The notes: a model not told the origin generated them from the sequence alone. 6,034 bases of DNA from Actinomycetota bacterium (GCA_003157225.1 PMIZ01000402.1:1-6034), one strand, 5' to 3'. Counted from the stretch's first letter, positions 1-5,706 are shown. Made by a program: numbers and translations.

Positions 1-1
1 C

Positions 2-511
2 ATGCCGCACAAGCGCAACCCCATAATCTCCGAGCGCCTGTGCGGCCAGGCCCGCGTCATCAGGGCGGACATGCTGGCGGCCTTCGAGAACGTCCCCTTA
101 TGGCATGAGCGCGACATCAGCCACTCGAGCGCAGAGCGCATCATCCTGCCCGATAGCACCATCCTTCTCCACTACATGTTGAAGAAGACATGCTGGCTGG
201 TGGACAAACTGAACGTCTACCCGGAGAACATGGCCGCGAACATGGAGAGGAGTTTCGGACTGCTCTACAGTCAGCGGGTTCTTCTTGCCTTGGTGGAATC
301 CGGCATGCTCCGGGACGACGCTTACGCGGTCGTCCAGCGCAGCGCTATGAGAGCCTGGCAAGAGAAGACCCCGTTCCTAGGCCTGCTGAAGGCCGACACT
401 GAGGTCACCGGCCGGCTCTCGGCCAGCCAGCTCGAGGCGTGCTTCGATCCGGCTCGCCAGCTTCAGCACATGGGAGTAATCTTCGACCGGTTGGGCGCTC
501 TCGATTGGTAG
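2..511 (+). CDS. purB: Adenylosuccinate lyase, C-terminal part (5' truncated by window edge)
   Basis: Adenylosuccinate lyase is a cytoplasmic enzyme that removes fumarate from SAICAR (giving AICAR) and from adenylosuccinate (giving AMP). The frame is open from the window edge and encodes 169 residues, beginning inside the fumarase/aspartase superfamily signature (MPHKRNP). The mobile-loop serine expected just before it lies outside the window. Next comes HERDISHSSAERI (about residues 36-48), typical of PurB, and then the helical C-terminal domain (SQRVLLALVE, AYAVVQRSAMRAW). The family is usually about 430-480 residues, so roughly the last 40% is present. The apparent ATG at position 2 is an internal methionine, not a start. 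The gene ends in TAG. The sigma factor gene begins 49 bases later on the same strand with no hairpin visible between them, so read-through is possible. Confidence 0.96.
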   Translation: MPHKRNPIISERLCGQARVIRADMLAAFENVPLWHERDISHSSAERIILPDSTILLHYMLKKTCWLVDKLNVYPENMAANMERSFGLLYSQRVLLALVESGMLRDDAYAVVQRSAMRAWQEKTPFLGLLKADTEVTGRLSASQLEACFDPARQLQHMGVIFDRLGALDW

Positions 512-560
512 CAGACACCGAGGGCTACTGCGGCGGGAAGGGAACGCGCCGAAGGGTACC

Positions 561-1061
561 GTGGACGGCACTGCCAGCGAGGGCTACTTTGAACGCCTGT
601 ACTCGGCGCATAGCGCGGAAGTGCTGCGCTATGCGCTTCGTCGAGGTGCCAGCCATGCTGATGCCGAAGAAGTGGTGGTGGAGACCTTCACCGTCTGTTG
701 GCGTCGTCTGAACGAGGTGCCCGATCCGGCCTTGCCCTGGCTCCTGGGCGTGGCCCGCCGTGTCCTTGCAAATCAATGGCGCGCAAAAGGACGGCGTCTG
801 GCCCTGCATGACCGGTTGGCGGTGAGTGGACGTCGTGCTTCCTCGAATTCCGCGGACCGCGATTCCGACTACCCAGAGTTGAGGGAAGCCCTGTCCTCTC
901 TCAAGGAGCCAGAGCGAGAGGTCCTTGCGCTCGTGGTATGGCAAGGACTCACGCACGAGGCAGCCGCCGCGGTGCTGGGCTGCACGCGGAACGCCGTTAC
1001 CAAGAGGTACCTGTGCGCCTGTCGCAGCCTCAAGGCACAATTATCCTCCAGGCGGACATGA
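561..1061 (+). CDS. ECF-type RNA polymerase sigma factor (sigma-70 family)
   Basis: A 166-residue protein with the two-domain layout of extracytoplasmic function sigma factors, which redirect RNA polymerase to a small set of promoters. Region 2 spans about residues 10-78, with the conserved acidic stretch HADAEEVVVETFTVCWRRL followed by PWLLGVARRVLANQWR. A linker with no sigma-3 domain follows (about 79-104). Region 4 spans about 106-160, with LSSLKEPEREVLAL leading into a helix-turn-helix (about 128-152, GLTHEAAAAVLGCTRNAVTKR). The length is normal for ECF factors, though region 2 is somewhat divergent. The start is GTG, the only start near the domain boundary, with GAAGGG 4 bases upstream as a modest ribosome binding site. 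The next gene encodes a membrane protein, the usual arrangement for a sigma/anti-sigma pair. The ECF subgroup and target promoters cannot be told from the sequence. Confidence 0.88.
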   Translation: MDGTASEGYFERLYSAHSAEVLRYALRRGASHADAEEVVVETFTVCWRRLNEVPDPALPWLLGVARRVLANQWRAKGRRLALHDRLAVSGRRASSNSADRDSDYPELREALSSLKEPEREVLALVVWQGLTHEAAAAVLGCTRNAVTKRYLCACRSLKAQLSSRRT

Positions 1062-1120
1062 ATATGAGAAGTACACATTTCGACCAGCAGTCGATCGCTT
1101 CTGGGGGGATGCGGTTATGA
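1058..1120 (+). CDS. Possible 20-residue coupling ORF between sigma factor and membrane regulator
   Basis: A 20-codon ORF (MNMRSTHFDQQSIASGGMRL) fills the sigma/membrane-protein gap exactly. Its ATG overlaps the sigma factor TGA in an ATGA arrangement (1058-1061), and its own TGA overlaps the next gene's ATG in a second ATGA (1117-1120). AGGCGG at 1050-1055 could serve the in-frame ATG at 1064 with 8 bases spacing. The peptide resembles nothing I know and has no membrane segment. If translated, it would couple translation of the two flanking genes and help fix their ratio. It may equally be a chance ORF, because the downstream gene has its own G-rich ribosome binding site (1103-1109). Confidence 0.25.
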   Translation: MNMRSTHFDQQSIASGGMRL

Positions 1121-1905
1121 AGGAACATTCCGGGCCCAAATGGCCGTGGAAGCACGGGGGAAAGCGGCCGCGAGAAGAGACACGGGTGGATGACGAAGCG
1201 CTGCTGCGCACTCTGCGTGCTGCCGACCCCGCCGCTGACGAAGGGCTGCGCGATTGGGCGAGCAGCGACGACGGACGACGCGTGTACGAGAGCATCCTCG
1301 TGCGCGGGCGGGAGTCCGCACCCGGGCGCTCTCGGAACCCTAGAATCACGCGGCTGTTGCTTGTTGCCGGCGCCGCGGCGGTGGTTGTGGCGGCCGTCGC
1401 GGTGGGACTCGTCTACGGGCTGAATGGCTCCGCTCAGGTCGCGTCTGTTACCACCACCGCGACTGTCGTCCAAGAGGCTGCCGACCGGGTGGAGGTCTTG
1501 GCCCGGCTTGTAGCCGAGGCTGAGACCGTGGTACCGGGCACGGAGAGACCGGGACCGACGACCTTCAACGCGGCCTCCAATGCGATTCAGGCACAAGCCC
1601 TTGGCATCATCGGAGCCTCCGAGCGTGGCTGGGCAGTGGCACACGGCTCTCTCACCCGTGCGACTTACGCCTCGTGGCTATGGCGCGCGTTCGGCGATCG
1701 GTTGAAGCAGGTGAAGGACGTGAGCTTCACCGACCTGGGCGCGCTGTCCCACGAGGTGCGGAACGCCGTGCTCGGCGTGGCAGGCGCAGACATTCTCAGG
1801 GGCGAGGCAAACGGCCTCTTCGAGCCCGACGCGACTCTCTCTCTGCAGGACGAGCGGGACAGCATCAAGCGCCTCGAGCAAGCGCTCGGCGCCTCGGCCG
1901 CATAG
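1117..1905 (+). CDS. Single-pass membrane protein with SLH-like C-terminal region; putative anti-sigma factor
   Basis: This 262-residue protein has three parts. Residues 1-76 are charged and cytoplasmic, with a short motif (LLRTLRAADPAA) of the kind I associate with N-termini of actinobacterial proteins encoded beside ECF sigma factors. Residues about 79-102 form one Ala/Val/Leu-rich membrane helix, preceded by arginines, so the N-terminus should be inside. The rest should be outside. Its end resembles S-layer homology repeats: a degenerate copy at about 153-193 (ALGIIG, then LTRATYASWLWRAFG) and a clearer one at about 203-257 (FTDL, ADILRGEANGLFEPDATLS). SLH domains bind secondary wall polymers in many Gram-positives. 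No cysteine is present, so it is not a zinc-binding anti-sigma of the HxxxCxxC type. The ATG was chosen because GGGGGGA lies 7 bases upstream; the open frame continues further 5' only as overlap with the sigma gene. The anti-sigma role is inferred from position and topology. Confidence 0.8.
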   Translation: MKEHSGPKWPWKHGGKRPREETRVDDEALLRTLRAADPAADEGLRDWASSDDGRRVYESILVRGRESAPGRSRNPRITRLLLVAGAAAVVVAAVAVGLVYGLNGSAQVASVTTTATVVQEAADRVEVLARLVAEAETVVPGTERPGPTTFNAASNAIQAQALGIIGASERGWAVAHGSLTRATYASWLWRAFGDRLKQVKDVSFTDLGALSHEVRNAVLGVAGADILRGEANGLFEPDATLSLQDERDSIKRLEQALGASAA

Positions 1906-1934
1906 ATCACCGGACACACTGCCCGGAAAACGGG

Positions 1935-1966
1935 AGACCCACGCTCGGTCTCCCGAGCGTGGGTCT
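1935..1966. terminator. Likely bidirectional intrinsic terminator between convergent genes
   Basis: A perfect 14-bp inverted repeat (AGACCCACGCTCGG, 1935-1948, and its reverse complement, 1953-1966) encloses a 4-base loop TCTC. It lies 29 bases after the + strand membrane-protein stop and 68 bases past the end of the - strand gene at 2035. On the + strand it is followed by TG, seven Cs and TTT; on the - strand by CCCG and TTTT. Neither U-tract is long, but stem stability and position between two converging units fit a shared terminator. Confidence 0.8.
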
Positions 1967-2034
1967 TGCCCCCCCTTTCTCAAGTCCACCTGTGCAGGCC
2001 GGTGCACGCCGGCGGACGGCTGAGTGCGGTAGGT

Positions 2035-2853
2035 CTAGTCGGCTGCCGCGGAAGCGGCGGCCGACGGAGTGGTCGCCCCCGGAGGACTCTCGAACCAGTC
2101 GGTAGTCATGCCAAGAGCCTGCCACCAATCCTGGGAGCCTCTCTGTGAGTCGTACATCCAGTTGAGCAGTGGCGCGCCCTCTTCGTCGGTGATCCGCACT
2201 CGAGTGAGCGCGATCTGGACGCCCTTGCCGGCGTTCAGATCGTCGACCGTGTTTCGGACGCTCGTCATGAAGGCGGAAGTTGACAGATTGGCTGCTTTGA
2301 CGTCGGCTGTGGTGACGGCGATGGAGAGCTCGCGCACCCCCGAGTCCGACGCGACCTGGATCTTGCCTACAGCCAGCCCCGAGAAGTCCTTCGTACTGAA
2401 TAGGGCGGTCTTGACCGCTGCCGCGGCGTCGACTTCGCTCTGGGCGGGTTCGGCGGACCAAGCGGCGTCCAATTTCTTGTCCAGCGGCACAATGCCGGCC
2501 AACAGCGTCTTGCCGAGAGCGTTGTTCATGGTGAGCTGAAGTGCCGAGAGATCTACGCCGCGGGATTTCGCGAGAAATGCCTCTCTTTGCACGAGACTCA
2601 GATCGATCTGGTCGTCAGGGGTTCCTACAGTGGTGCTGCTCGCGCTCTGTAGCGTGACGAGCAGGGTCGTGCCCTCGAGCGCCCACGATTTCACCGGCAC
2701 TCCCTTGTCCGTGAGGCCGGTCATGGCCTTGGCGACGACGGTGTTCTCGGCCGGCGTGCTCGCGGAGACCAACTGGGTAACGGATATCGCCATGACGGCG
2801 ACCAGGACGATAGCCATCGCGACGATTCCGCGGCGTTTCGTGACCATCTTCAT
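2035..2853 (-). CDS. Exported or membrane-anchored protein of unknown function, 272 aa
   Basis: I do not recognise the family. Residues 4-9 are basic, then about 10-31 form a hydrophobic segment ending in VSA/S, consistent with a signal peptide cleaved near residue 31 or with an N-terminal membrane anchor. The mature part (about 240 residues, no cysteine) alternates predicted strands and helices. Two stretches, about 46-122 and 159-232, share a similar layout: a strand pair around LLVTLQS or LSIAVTT, a helix, a second strand starting GVDLSALQL or GVQIALTRV, then a turn ending in LL. This suggests an old internal duplication. The end is Trp-rich (NWMYDSQRGSQDWWQALG, TDWF) with an Ala/Ser/Pro tail. 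The chosen ATG has AGGAGG 9 bases upstream (2868-2863); a second Met two codons later would be 15 bases away. It follows the 200-residue secreted-protein gene by 59 bases on the same strand, so both are probably on one transcript. Confidence 0.82.
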   Translation of the reverse strand: MKMVTKRRGIVAMAIVLVAVMAISVTQLVSASTPAENTVVAKAMTGLTDKGVPVKSWALEGTTLLVTLQSASSTTVGTPDDQIDLSLVQREAFLAKSRGVDLSALQLTMNNALGKTLLAGIVPLDKKLDAAWSAEPAQSEVDAAAAVKTALFSTKDFSGLAVGKIQVASDSGVRELSIAVTTADVKAANLSTSAFMTSVRNTVDDLNAGKGVQIALTRVRITDEEGAPLLNWMYDSQRGSQDWWQALGMTTDWFESPPGATTPSAAASAAAD

Positions 2854-2862
2854 ATGCTCATG

Positions 2863-2868
2863 CCTCCT
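2863..2868 (-). promoter_or_regulatory. Ribosome binding site setting the start at 2853
   Basis: AGGAGG read on the - strand, 9 bases before ATG AAG ATG. It rules out the much longer upstream open frame, which would overlap the neighbouring gene's coding region on the same strand, and favours the first of the two closely spaced methionines. Confidence 0.75.
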
Positions 2869-2912
2869 GGTGATCGACGGTGACAGACTGGAACATCTCG
2901 CTGTCTTTCGGC

Positions 2913-3515
2913 TCACGGACCGAGGGTGTTGAACTTGTAGGTGTAGGCGATGCTCAAGTAGTAGGGGCTGTCTGTTCTCCAGCTGCTCTGGTCGAAGTTG
3001 TACCAAGTGGTCGAGTCGCGATACTTGACGTTGTTGAACTGCGTGTTGAGCACTACGGTGGAGTTGTGGGACTCCGACCAGGCCCTGACAGAGCTGACCG
3101 GCGCGGCCAGGTAGCTCCAAGAGCCCTGGCTGACGCCGGCGATCTTGACCGTCCAGTAGCCGCTGCTGGCCGAGCTCACCTCATAGTTCTTCGTCGTGCC
3201 CCAGGATTGGTTGCTGGTCTCGGTCAGGCTGTATCCCGTGGGCAGACTGTATTCGTAGTAGGAACGGGCATAGGAATAGCCGCTGTAGTAGCGCCATCCC
3301 GCCTGCACCCAGTAGCTTGTCCCCGGTGTGCCGACCCAGTTCGATCCCCCCGAGGACCCGACATAGGGGGCTGAGGAGGGGGTGGAGATGTCGGCCCTCA
3401 CACCGTAGGCGGTGGTTCTCGAGTTTCCCGCGTACCAGGAAGCGGAAGCGCTCGTAGCGATCACTAGGATAAGCACGAGCGCCAGTAGCAGGACCAGTGA
3501 CAGTCTTCTCTTCAC
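2913..3515 (-). CDS. Secreted Tyr/Trp/Ser-rich protein, possible lectin-like beta fold
   Basis: A 200-residue exported protein. Residues 1-25 form a classical signal peptide: VKRR, a Leu/Val-rich core, then an AXA-type site with likely cleavage after residue 25 (ASA/S). The mature part has no cysteine, about 21 tyrosines and 10 tryptophans, and the alternating pattern of a beta sandwich. The order YGVRADISTP (37-46), SNWVG (58-62), YWVQAGW (68-74), YYEY (86-89), then VRAWSESHN (143-151) before NTQFNNVKY (157-165) recalls the concanavalin-like fold of G1 glutamic peptidases and neprosin relatives, where a Gln and a Glu are catalytic. Gln71 and Glu149 sit at plausible positions, but I cannot confirm enzymatic activity; a binding role is equally likely. 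The GTG start was chosen because AAGGAGGT lies 8 bases upstream (3531-3524); an ATG 12 codons earlier has no comparable site and would spoil the signal peptide. It is the first gene of the - strand pair. Confidence 0.84.
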   Translation of the reverse strand: MKRRLSLVLLLALVLILVIATSASASWYAGNSRTTAYGVRADISTPSSAPYVGSSGGSNWVGTPGTSYWVQAGWRYYSGYSYARSYYEYSLPTGYSLTETSNQSWGTTKNYEVSSASSGYWTVKIAGVSQGSWSYLAAPVSSVRAWSESHNSTVVLNTQFNNVKYRDSTTWYNFDQSSWRTDSPYYLSIAYTYKFNTLGP

Positions 3516-3523
3516 GTGCGTTG

Positions 3524-3531
3524 ACCTCCTT
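3524..3531 (-). promoter_or_regulatory. Strong ribosome binding site setting the GTG start at 3515
   Basis: AAGGAGGT on the - strand, a full Shine-Dalgarno match, 8 bases before GTG AAG AGA. It argues against the ATG at 3551 and for initiation at GTG, placing the Lys-Arg-Arg stretch at the N-terminus as expected for a signal peptide. Confidence 0.8.
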
Positions 3532-3567
3532 CTAGCTTCTCCGCGCGTCATTCCGGCTTCGTTCCCG

Positions 3568-3582
3568 AGCCGCGCCGCGGCT
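3568..3582. repeat. Short inverted repeat in the divergent intergenic region
   Basis: AGCCGCG-C-CGCGGCT, a perfect palindrome with 7-base arms and one central base. It lies 53 bases upstream of the secreted-protein GTG start and about 64 bases upstream of the purC -10 candidate. Size and position fit an operator for a dimeric regulator of either divergent unit. In GC-rich DNA such a palindrome can also arise by chance, and no known operator matches. Confidence 0.3.
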
Positions 3583-3645
3583 TGGCTGGTGTCGTAGAGG
3601 CCGGTGCAATCATCTTGTGTCCGGCCGGCGGGCGATTGTGCCTGA

Positions 3646-3654
3646 TGGTAGAAT
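3646..3654 (+). promoter_or_regulatory. Extended -10 promoter candidate for purC
   Basis: TGGTAGAAT contains a -10 hexamer TAGAAT (five of six matches to TATAAT) preceded by an extended TGn element. No good -35 hexamer lies 16-18 bases upstream, as is common for extended -10 promoters. Transcription would start near 3661, leaving a leader of about 80 bases before purC. No other convincing -10 was found on the + strand between 3516 and 3741. Confidence 0.5.
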
Positions 3655-3702
3655 CGGACTCAGGTTTGTTCCCCGCCGCGGTGTACCGCAGAACCCGAGA
3701 AG

Positions 3703-3727
3703 GTCGTCGTTGGACGGCCACGACGAC
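3703..3727 (+). promoter_or_regulatory. Leader hairpin abutting the purC ribosome binding site
   Basis: GTCGTCGT (3703-3710) pairs with ACGACGAC (3720-3727). Inside, a single bulged T and GG/CC pairing leave a 4-base loop, ACGG. The stem ends exactly where the purC Shine-Dalgarno sequence GAGGAG begins (3728-3733, 8 bases before ATG). In the leader RNA this could influence ribosome access. It is too small to be a recognisable riboswitch, and no U-tract follows, so it is not a terminator. Confidence 0.35.
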
Positions 3728-3741
3728 GAGGAGCGTGAGGC

Positions 3742-4467
3742 ATGACCCGTCTGGAGAAGCTGTACGAAGGCAAGGCCAAGATCGTATACGCCACGGATGA
3801 CCCGGACGTCTACGAGCAGGACTTCAAAGACAGCGCCACCGCCTTCGACGGTACCAAGAAGGGGACCATCGGCGAGAAGGGGCGCACCAACAACGCCATC
3901 TCGGCGCACCTGTTCACCCTGCTCGAAGAGGCTGGCGTCCGGACCCACTTTCTGGAGACCGTCTCGCCCACGGCCATGCGCATCAAGCGGCTGGAGATGC
4001 TGAAGATCGAACTGGTGGTCCGCAACGTGGTGGCCGGCTCGCTCGCTAAGCGTCTGGGTTGGGAAGAGGGAAGGGCCCTCAAGAATCCTCCGCTCATCGA
4101 GTGCTACCTCAAAGACGACGCCCTCCACGATCCGCTCATCTGCCAGGGCCACATCGAGGAGTTGGACCTGGTGACCCCGGAGGAACTCAAGGAGATCACG
4201 AGCACAGCTCGGATCATCAACTCGGAACTGCAGAAGTTCTTCGTCGCGCGCGGCCTCGACCTGGTGGATTTCAAGCTCGAGTTCGGCAAAGATCGCGACG
4301 GCAACCTTGTGCTGGGCGACGAGATCTCACCCGACACCTGCCGCCTGTGGGACGCCGCGACTCAGGAGAAGCTCGACAAAGACCGCTTTCGCCGCGACCT
4401 CGGCGGGGTGGAAGAAGCCTACGCTGAGGTGCTGCGCCGCATCCAGACGGGAGACGACTTCATATGA
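3742..4467 (+). CDS. purC: Phosphoribosylaminoimidazole-succinocarboxamide (SAICAR) synthase
   Basis: This cytoplasmic enzyme joins aspartate to CAIR using ATP to give SAICAR, the substrate of PurB, whose gene end is also in this window. The 241-residue length matches the compact bacterial enzyme (E. coli about 237). Visible motifs in order: KLYEGKAK (6-13), the nucleotide-binding start; GEKGRTNNAIS (44-54); the first family signature region IELVVRNVVAGS (89-100); the second signature LVDFKLEFG (174-182); and GDEISPDTCRLWD (192-204), which binds metal and substrate. The ATG has GAGGAG 8 bases upstream. The stop overlaps the purS start (ATGA), so the two are translationally coupled. It is the first gene after the 226-base divergent region and likely starts a new transcript. 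Confidence 0.97.
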   Translation: MTRLEKLYEGKAKIVYATDDPDVYEQDFKDSATAFDGTKKGTIGEKGRTNNAISAHLFTLLEEAGVRTHFLETVSPTAMRIKRLEMLKIELVVRNVVAGSLAKRLGWEEGRALKNPPLIECYLKDDALHDPLICQGHIEELDLVTPEELKEITSTARIINSELQKFFVARGLDLVDFKLEFGKDRDGNLVLGDEISPDTCRLWDAATQEKLDKDRFRRDLGGVEEAYAEVLRRIQTGDDFI

Positions 4468-4742
4468 GGTACAGAGCCTCCGTCTACGTCACGCCGAAAG
4501 CCGGGGTGGTCGATCCGCAGGGCGCCGTGGTGGAGCGCGCGCTGCCGGCCCTGGGGCACTCGGGGGTGCGCAACATCCGGGTGGGCCGGTACATAACCCT
4601 CGAGGTGCAGGGCGACGACCTCGCCAAGGCGAAGGCCGACGTGGACGACATGTGCCGCAGGCTTCTTGCCAACCCCATCATCGAGGATTATCGTTTCGAG
4701 GTGTTTCCTGTGCAGTCCGCCGAGGGGGGGAGCGTGACGTGA
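4464..4742 (+). CDS. purS: FGAM synthase subunit PurS
   Basis: PurS is the small structural subunit that brings the glutaminase PurQ and the synthetase PurL together and helps channel ammonia during conversion of FGAR to FGAM. The 92-residue protein has the typical N-terminus YRASVYVTPKAGVVDPQG (3-20), then VRNIRVGRYITLEV (35-48), a helix (52-70) and a closing strand after NPIIEDYRFEVF (70-81). The family is about 80-85 residues; the extra length is a short C-terminal tail. The start overlaps the purC stop by four bases, with GGGAG about 10 bases upstream. The end overlaps purQ. Confidence 0.95.
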   Translation: MRYRASVYVTPKAGVVDPQGAVVERALPALGHSGVRNIRVGRYITLEVQGDDLAKAKADVDDMCRRLLANPIIEDYRFEVFPVQSAEGGSVT

Positions 4743-5452
4743 CGGCAGGTCCGGTCCGCTTCGGCATCGTGGTCTTTCCAGGCTCCAACTGCGACTACGA
4801 TGCCTGTCACGTTCTCTCCACCTTCCGCGAAGCCGATCCCTACTATCTGTGGCACAAGGACCGCGACCTGCAGAACGCGGATTGCGTGATCCTTCCCGGT
4901 GGCTTCTCCTACGGTGACTACCTGCGTACCGGCGCGGTGGCTCGTTTCAGCCCCATCATGCAGGAAGTAGCCGCTTTCGCCGCTGCCGGAGGGCTGGTTC
5001 TAGGTATCTGCAACGGTTTTCAGACGCTTGCCGAGGCCCATCTGCTGCACGGGGCGCTGCGGCGCAACCGGGGCCTGCGGTTCATATGCCATCCTCAGTA
5101 CCTGAGGGTAGAGCGCACCGACACGCCGTTCACGAGCCGGCTGGAAGTGGGCCAGGTGATCCAGGTGCCGCTCAACCACAACGAAGGCAACTGGACCGCG
5201 GGAGCAGACAGCCTGCAGGAGATCGAAGATCAAGATCTGGTGGCGTTCCGTTACTGTGACGCCCAAGGAGTGGTGAGCGATGCTGCCAACCCGAACGGGG
5301 CCACGGACAACGTCGCGGGCATCGTGAACGAGCTTCGCAACGTCCTCGGCATGATGCCGCACCCCGAACGGGTGTGCGAGGAGATCACAGGCGGGGTCGA
5401 TGGACGGGGCATCTTCCAGTCGATGATCGACCACGTGGTGGGAGGCCGCTGA
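4739..5452 (+). CDS. purQ: FGAM synthase glutamine amidotransferase subunit PurQ
   Basis: PurQ hydrolyses glutamine and passes ammonia to PurL for FGAM formation. It is a class I glutamine amidotransferase of 237 residues, normal for the family. The N-terminus FGIVVFPGSNCDYD (8-21) is typical. PGGFSYGDYLRTGA (53-66) forms the oxyanion region. Cys91 in GICNGFQ is the nucleophile, and His208 and Glu210 in MMPHPER complete the triad. HNEGN (147-151) is a further conserved site. The GTG start overlaps the purS stop (GTGA) and follows a G-rich ribosome binding site (4723-4731) by about 8 bases. The open frame continues far upstream through purS and purC, but that part is only a shadow. Confidence 0.96.
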   Translation: MTAGPVRFGIVVFPGSNCDYDACHVLSTFREADPYYLWHKDRDLQNADCVILPGGFSYGDYLRTGAVARFSPIMQEVAAFAAAGGLVLGICNGFQTLAEAHLLHGALRRNRGLRFICHPQYLRVERTDTPFTSRLEVGQVIQVPLNHNEGNWTAGADSLQEIEDQDLVAFRYCDAQGVVSDAANPNGATDNVAGIVNELRNVLGMMPHPERVCEEITGGVDGRGIFQSMIDHVVGGR

Positions 5453-5484
5453 GGAATGACGCGCCTAGTGTCGAGGAGGGGTGG

Positions 5485-5706
5485 ATGATGGCGGCAGAGA
5501 TGGCGTGTCCGCGCTGTGGCGCGCGCGACTCGTTTATGAAGGGCTATCTTCCGGAGACCTGTGTCTGTCGGATGTGCCAGAGTCAGCTCGACTGGCGAGA
5601 GATACCCGGGTGCGGCCCGGACTGTTCCGCCGCGAGCACGCCGAGCGACCCGTCCGACGAGAGCGCCGGCGGAGGCGCCGGCAAGGGCGGGAGCCGCGAT
5701 GCCTGA
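5485..5706 (+). CDS. Small zinc-ribbon protein between purQ and purL
   Basis: A 73-residue protein of unknown function. Two CxxC knuckles, Cys8-Cys11 (CPRC) and Cys28-Cys31 (CRMC), are spaced as in a zinc ribbon. Three more cysteines (26, 43, 47) surround them. After residue 48 the chain is a low-complexity Ser/Asp/Gly/Pro tail, probably disordered. AGGAGG at 5474-5479 lies 5 bases before the first ATG and 8 before the second (5488), so either Met could be used. The gene begins 32 bases after purQ and its end overlaps the purL start by 8 bases, so it is cotranscribed and probably coupled to purL. I know of no standard purine enzyme of this kind. It could be a metal or RNA-binding accessory, or a passenger. 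Confidence 0.72.
   Translation: MMAAEMACPRCGARDSFMKGYLPETCVCRMCQSQLDWREIPGCGPDCSAASTPSDPSDESAGGGAGKGGSRDA

Noticed and set aside
538..565. GGAAC (541-545) upstream of the sigma gene, and another GGAAC on the - strand at 3565-3561 upstream of the exported-protein pair, as shared ECF-type -35 boxes.
   Set aside because: Downstream partners are only loosely alike (CG[CT]GGA at similar distance). At the sigma gene the -10 would overlap the GTG start, placing the transcript start inside the coding region. Two five-base matches in GC-rich DNA are not evidence.
1030..1644. Long - strand open frames opposite the sigma factor and membrane-protein genes.
   Set aside because: They are antisense shadows of GC-rich coding sequence, with Arg/Gly/Ser-biased composition and no ribosome binding site or domain.
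1992..2013. Two overlapping 5-bp hairpins (GTGCA/TGCAC and GCCGG/CCGGC) after the - strand gene's stop.
   Set aside because: They are mutually exclusive, short and without a U-tract. The nearby 14-bp stem explains termination better.
2850..2861. Three-codon ORF (ATG AGC ATA TGA) on the - strand overlapping the start of the 272-residue protein gene.
   Set aside because: Its ATG is one base from AGGAGG, too close for initiation. The Shine-Dalgarno sequence fits the ATG at 2853.
2035..3120. Long - strand frame extending 89 codons upstream of 2853.
   Set aside because: The extension lies inside the upstream secreted-protein gene in another frame and lacks a signal peptide at its start. The strong ribosome binding site at 2868-2863 marks the true start.
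3582..3800. 72-codon + strand ORF running from the divergent region into purC.
   Set aside because: No ribosome binding site, composition unlike a protein, and its end overlaps purC out of frame.
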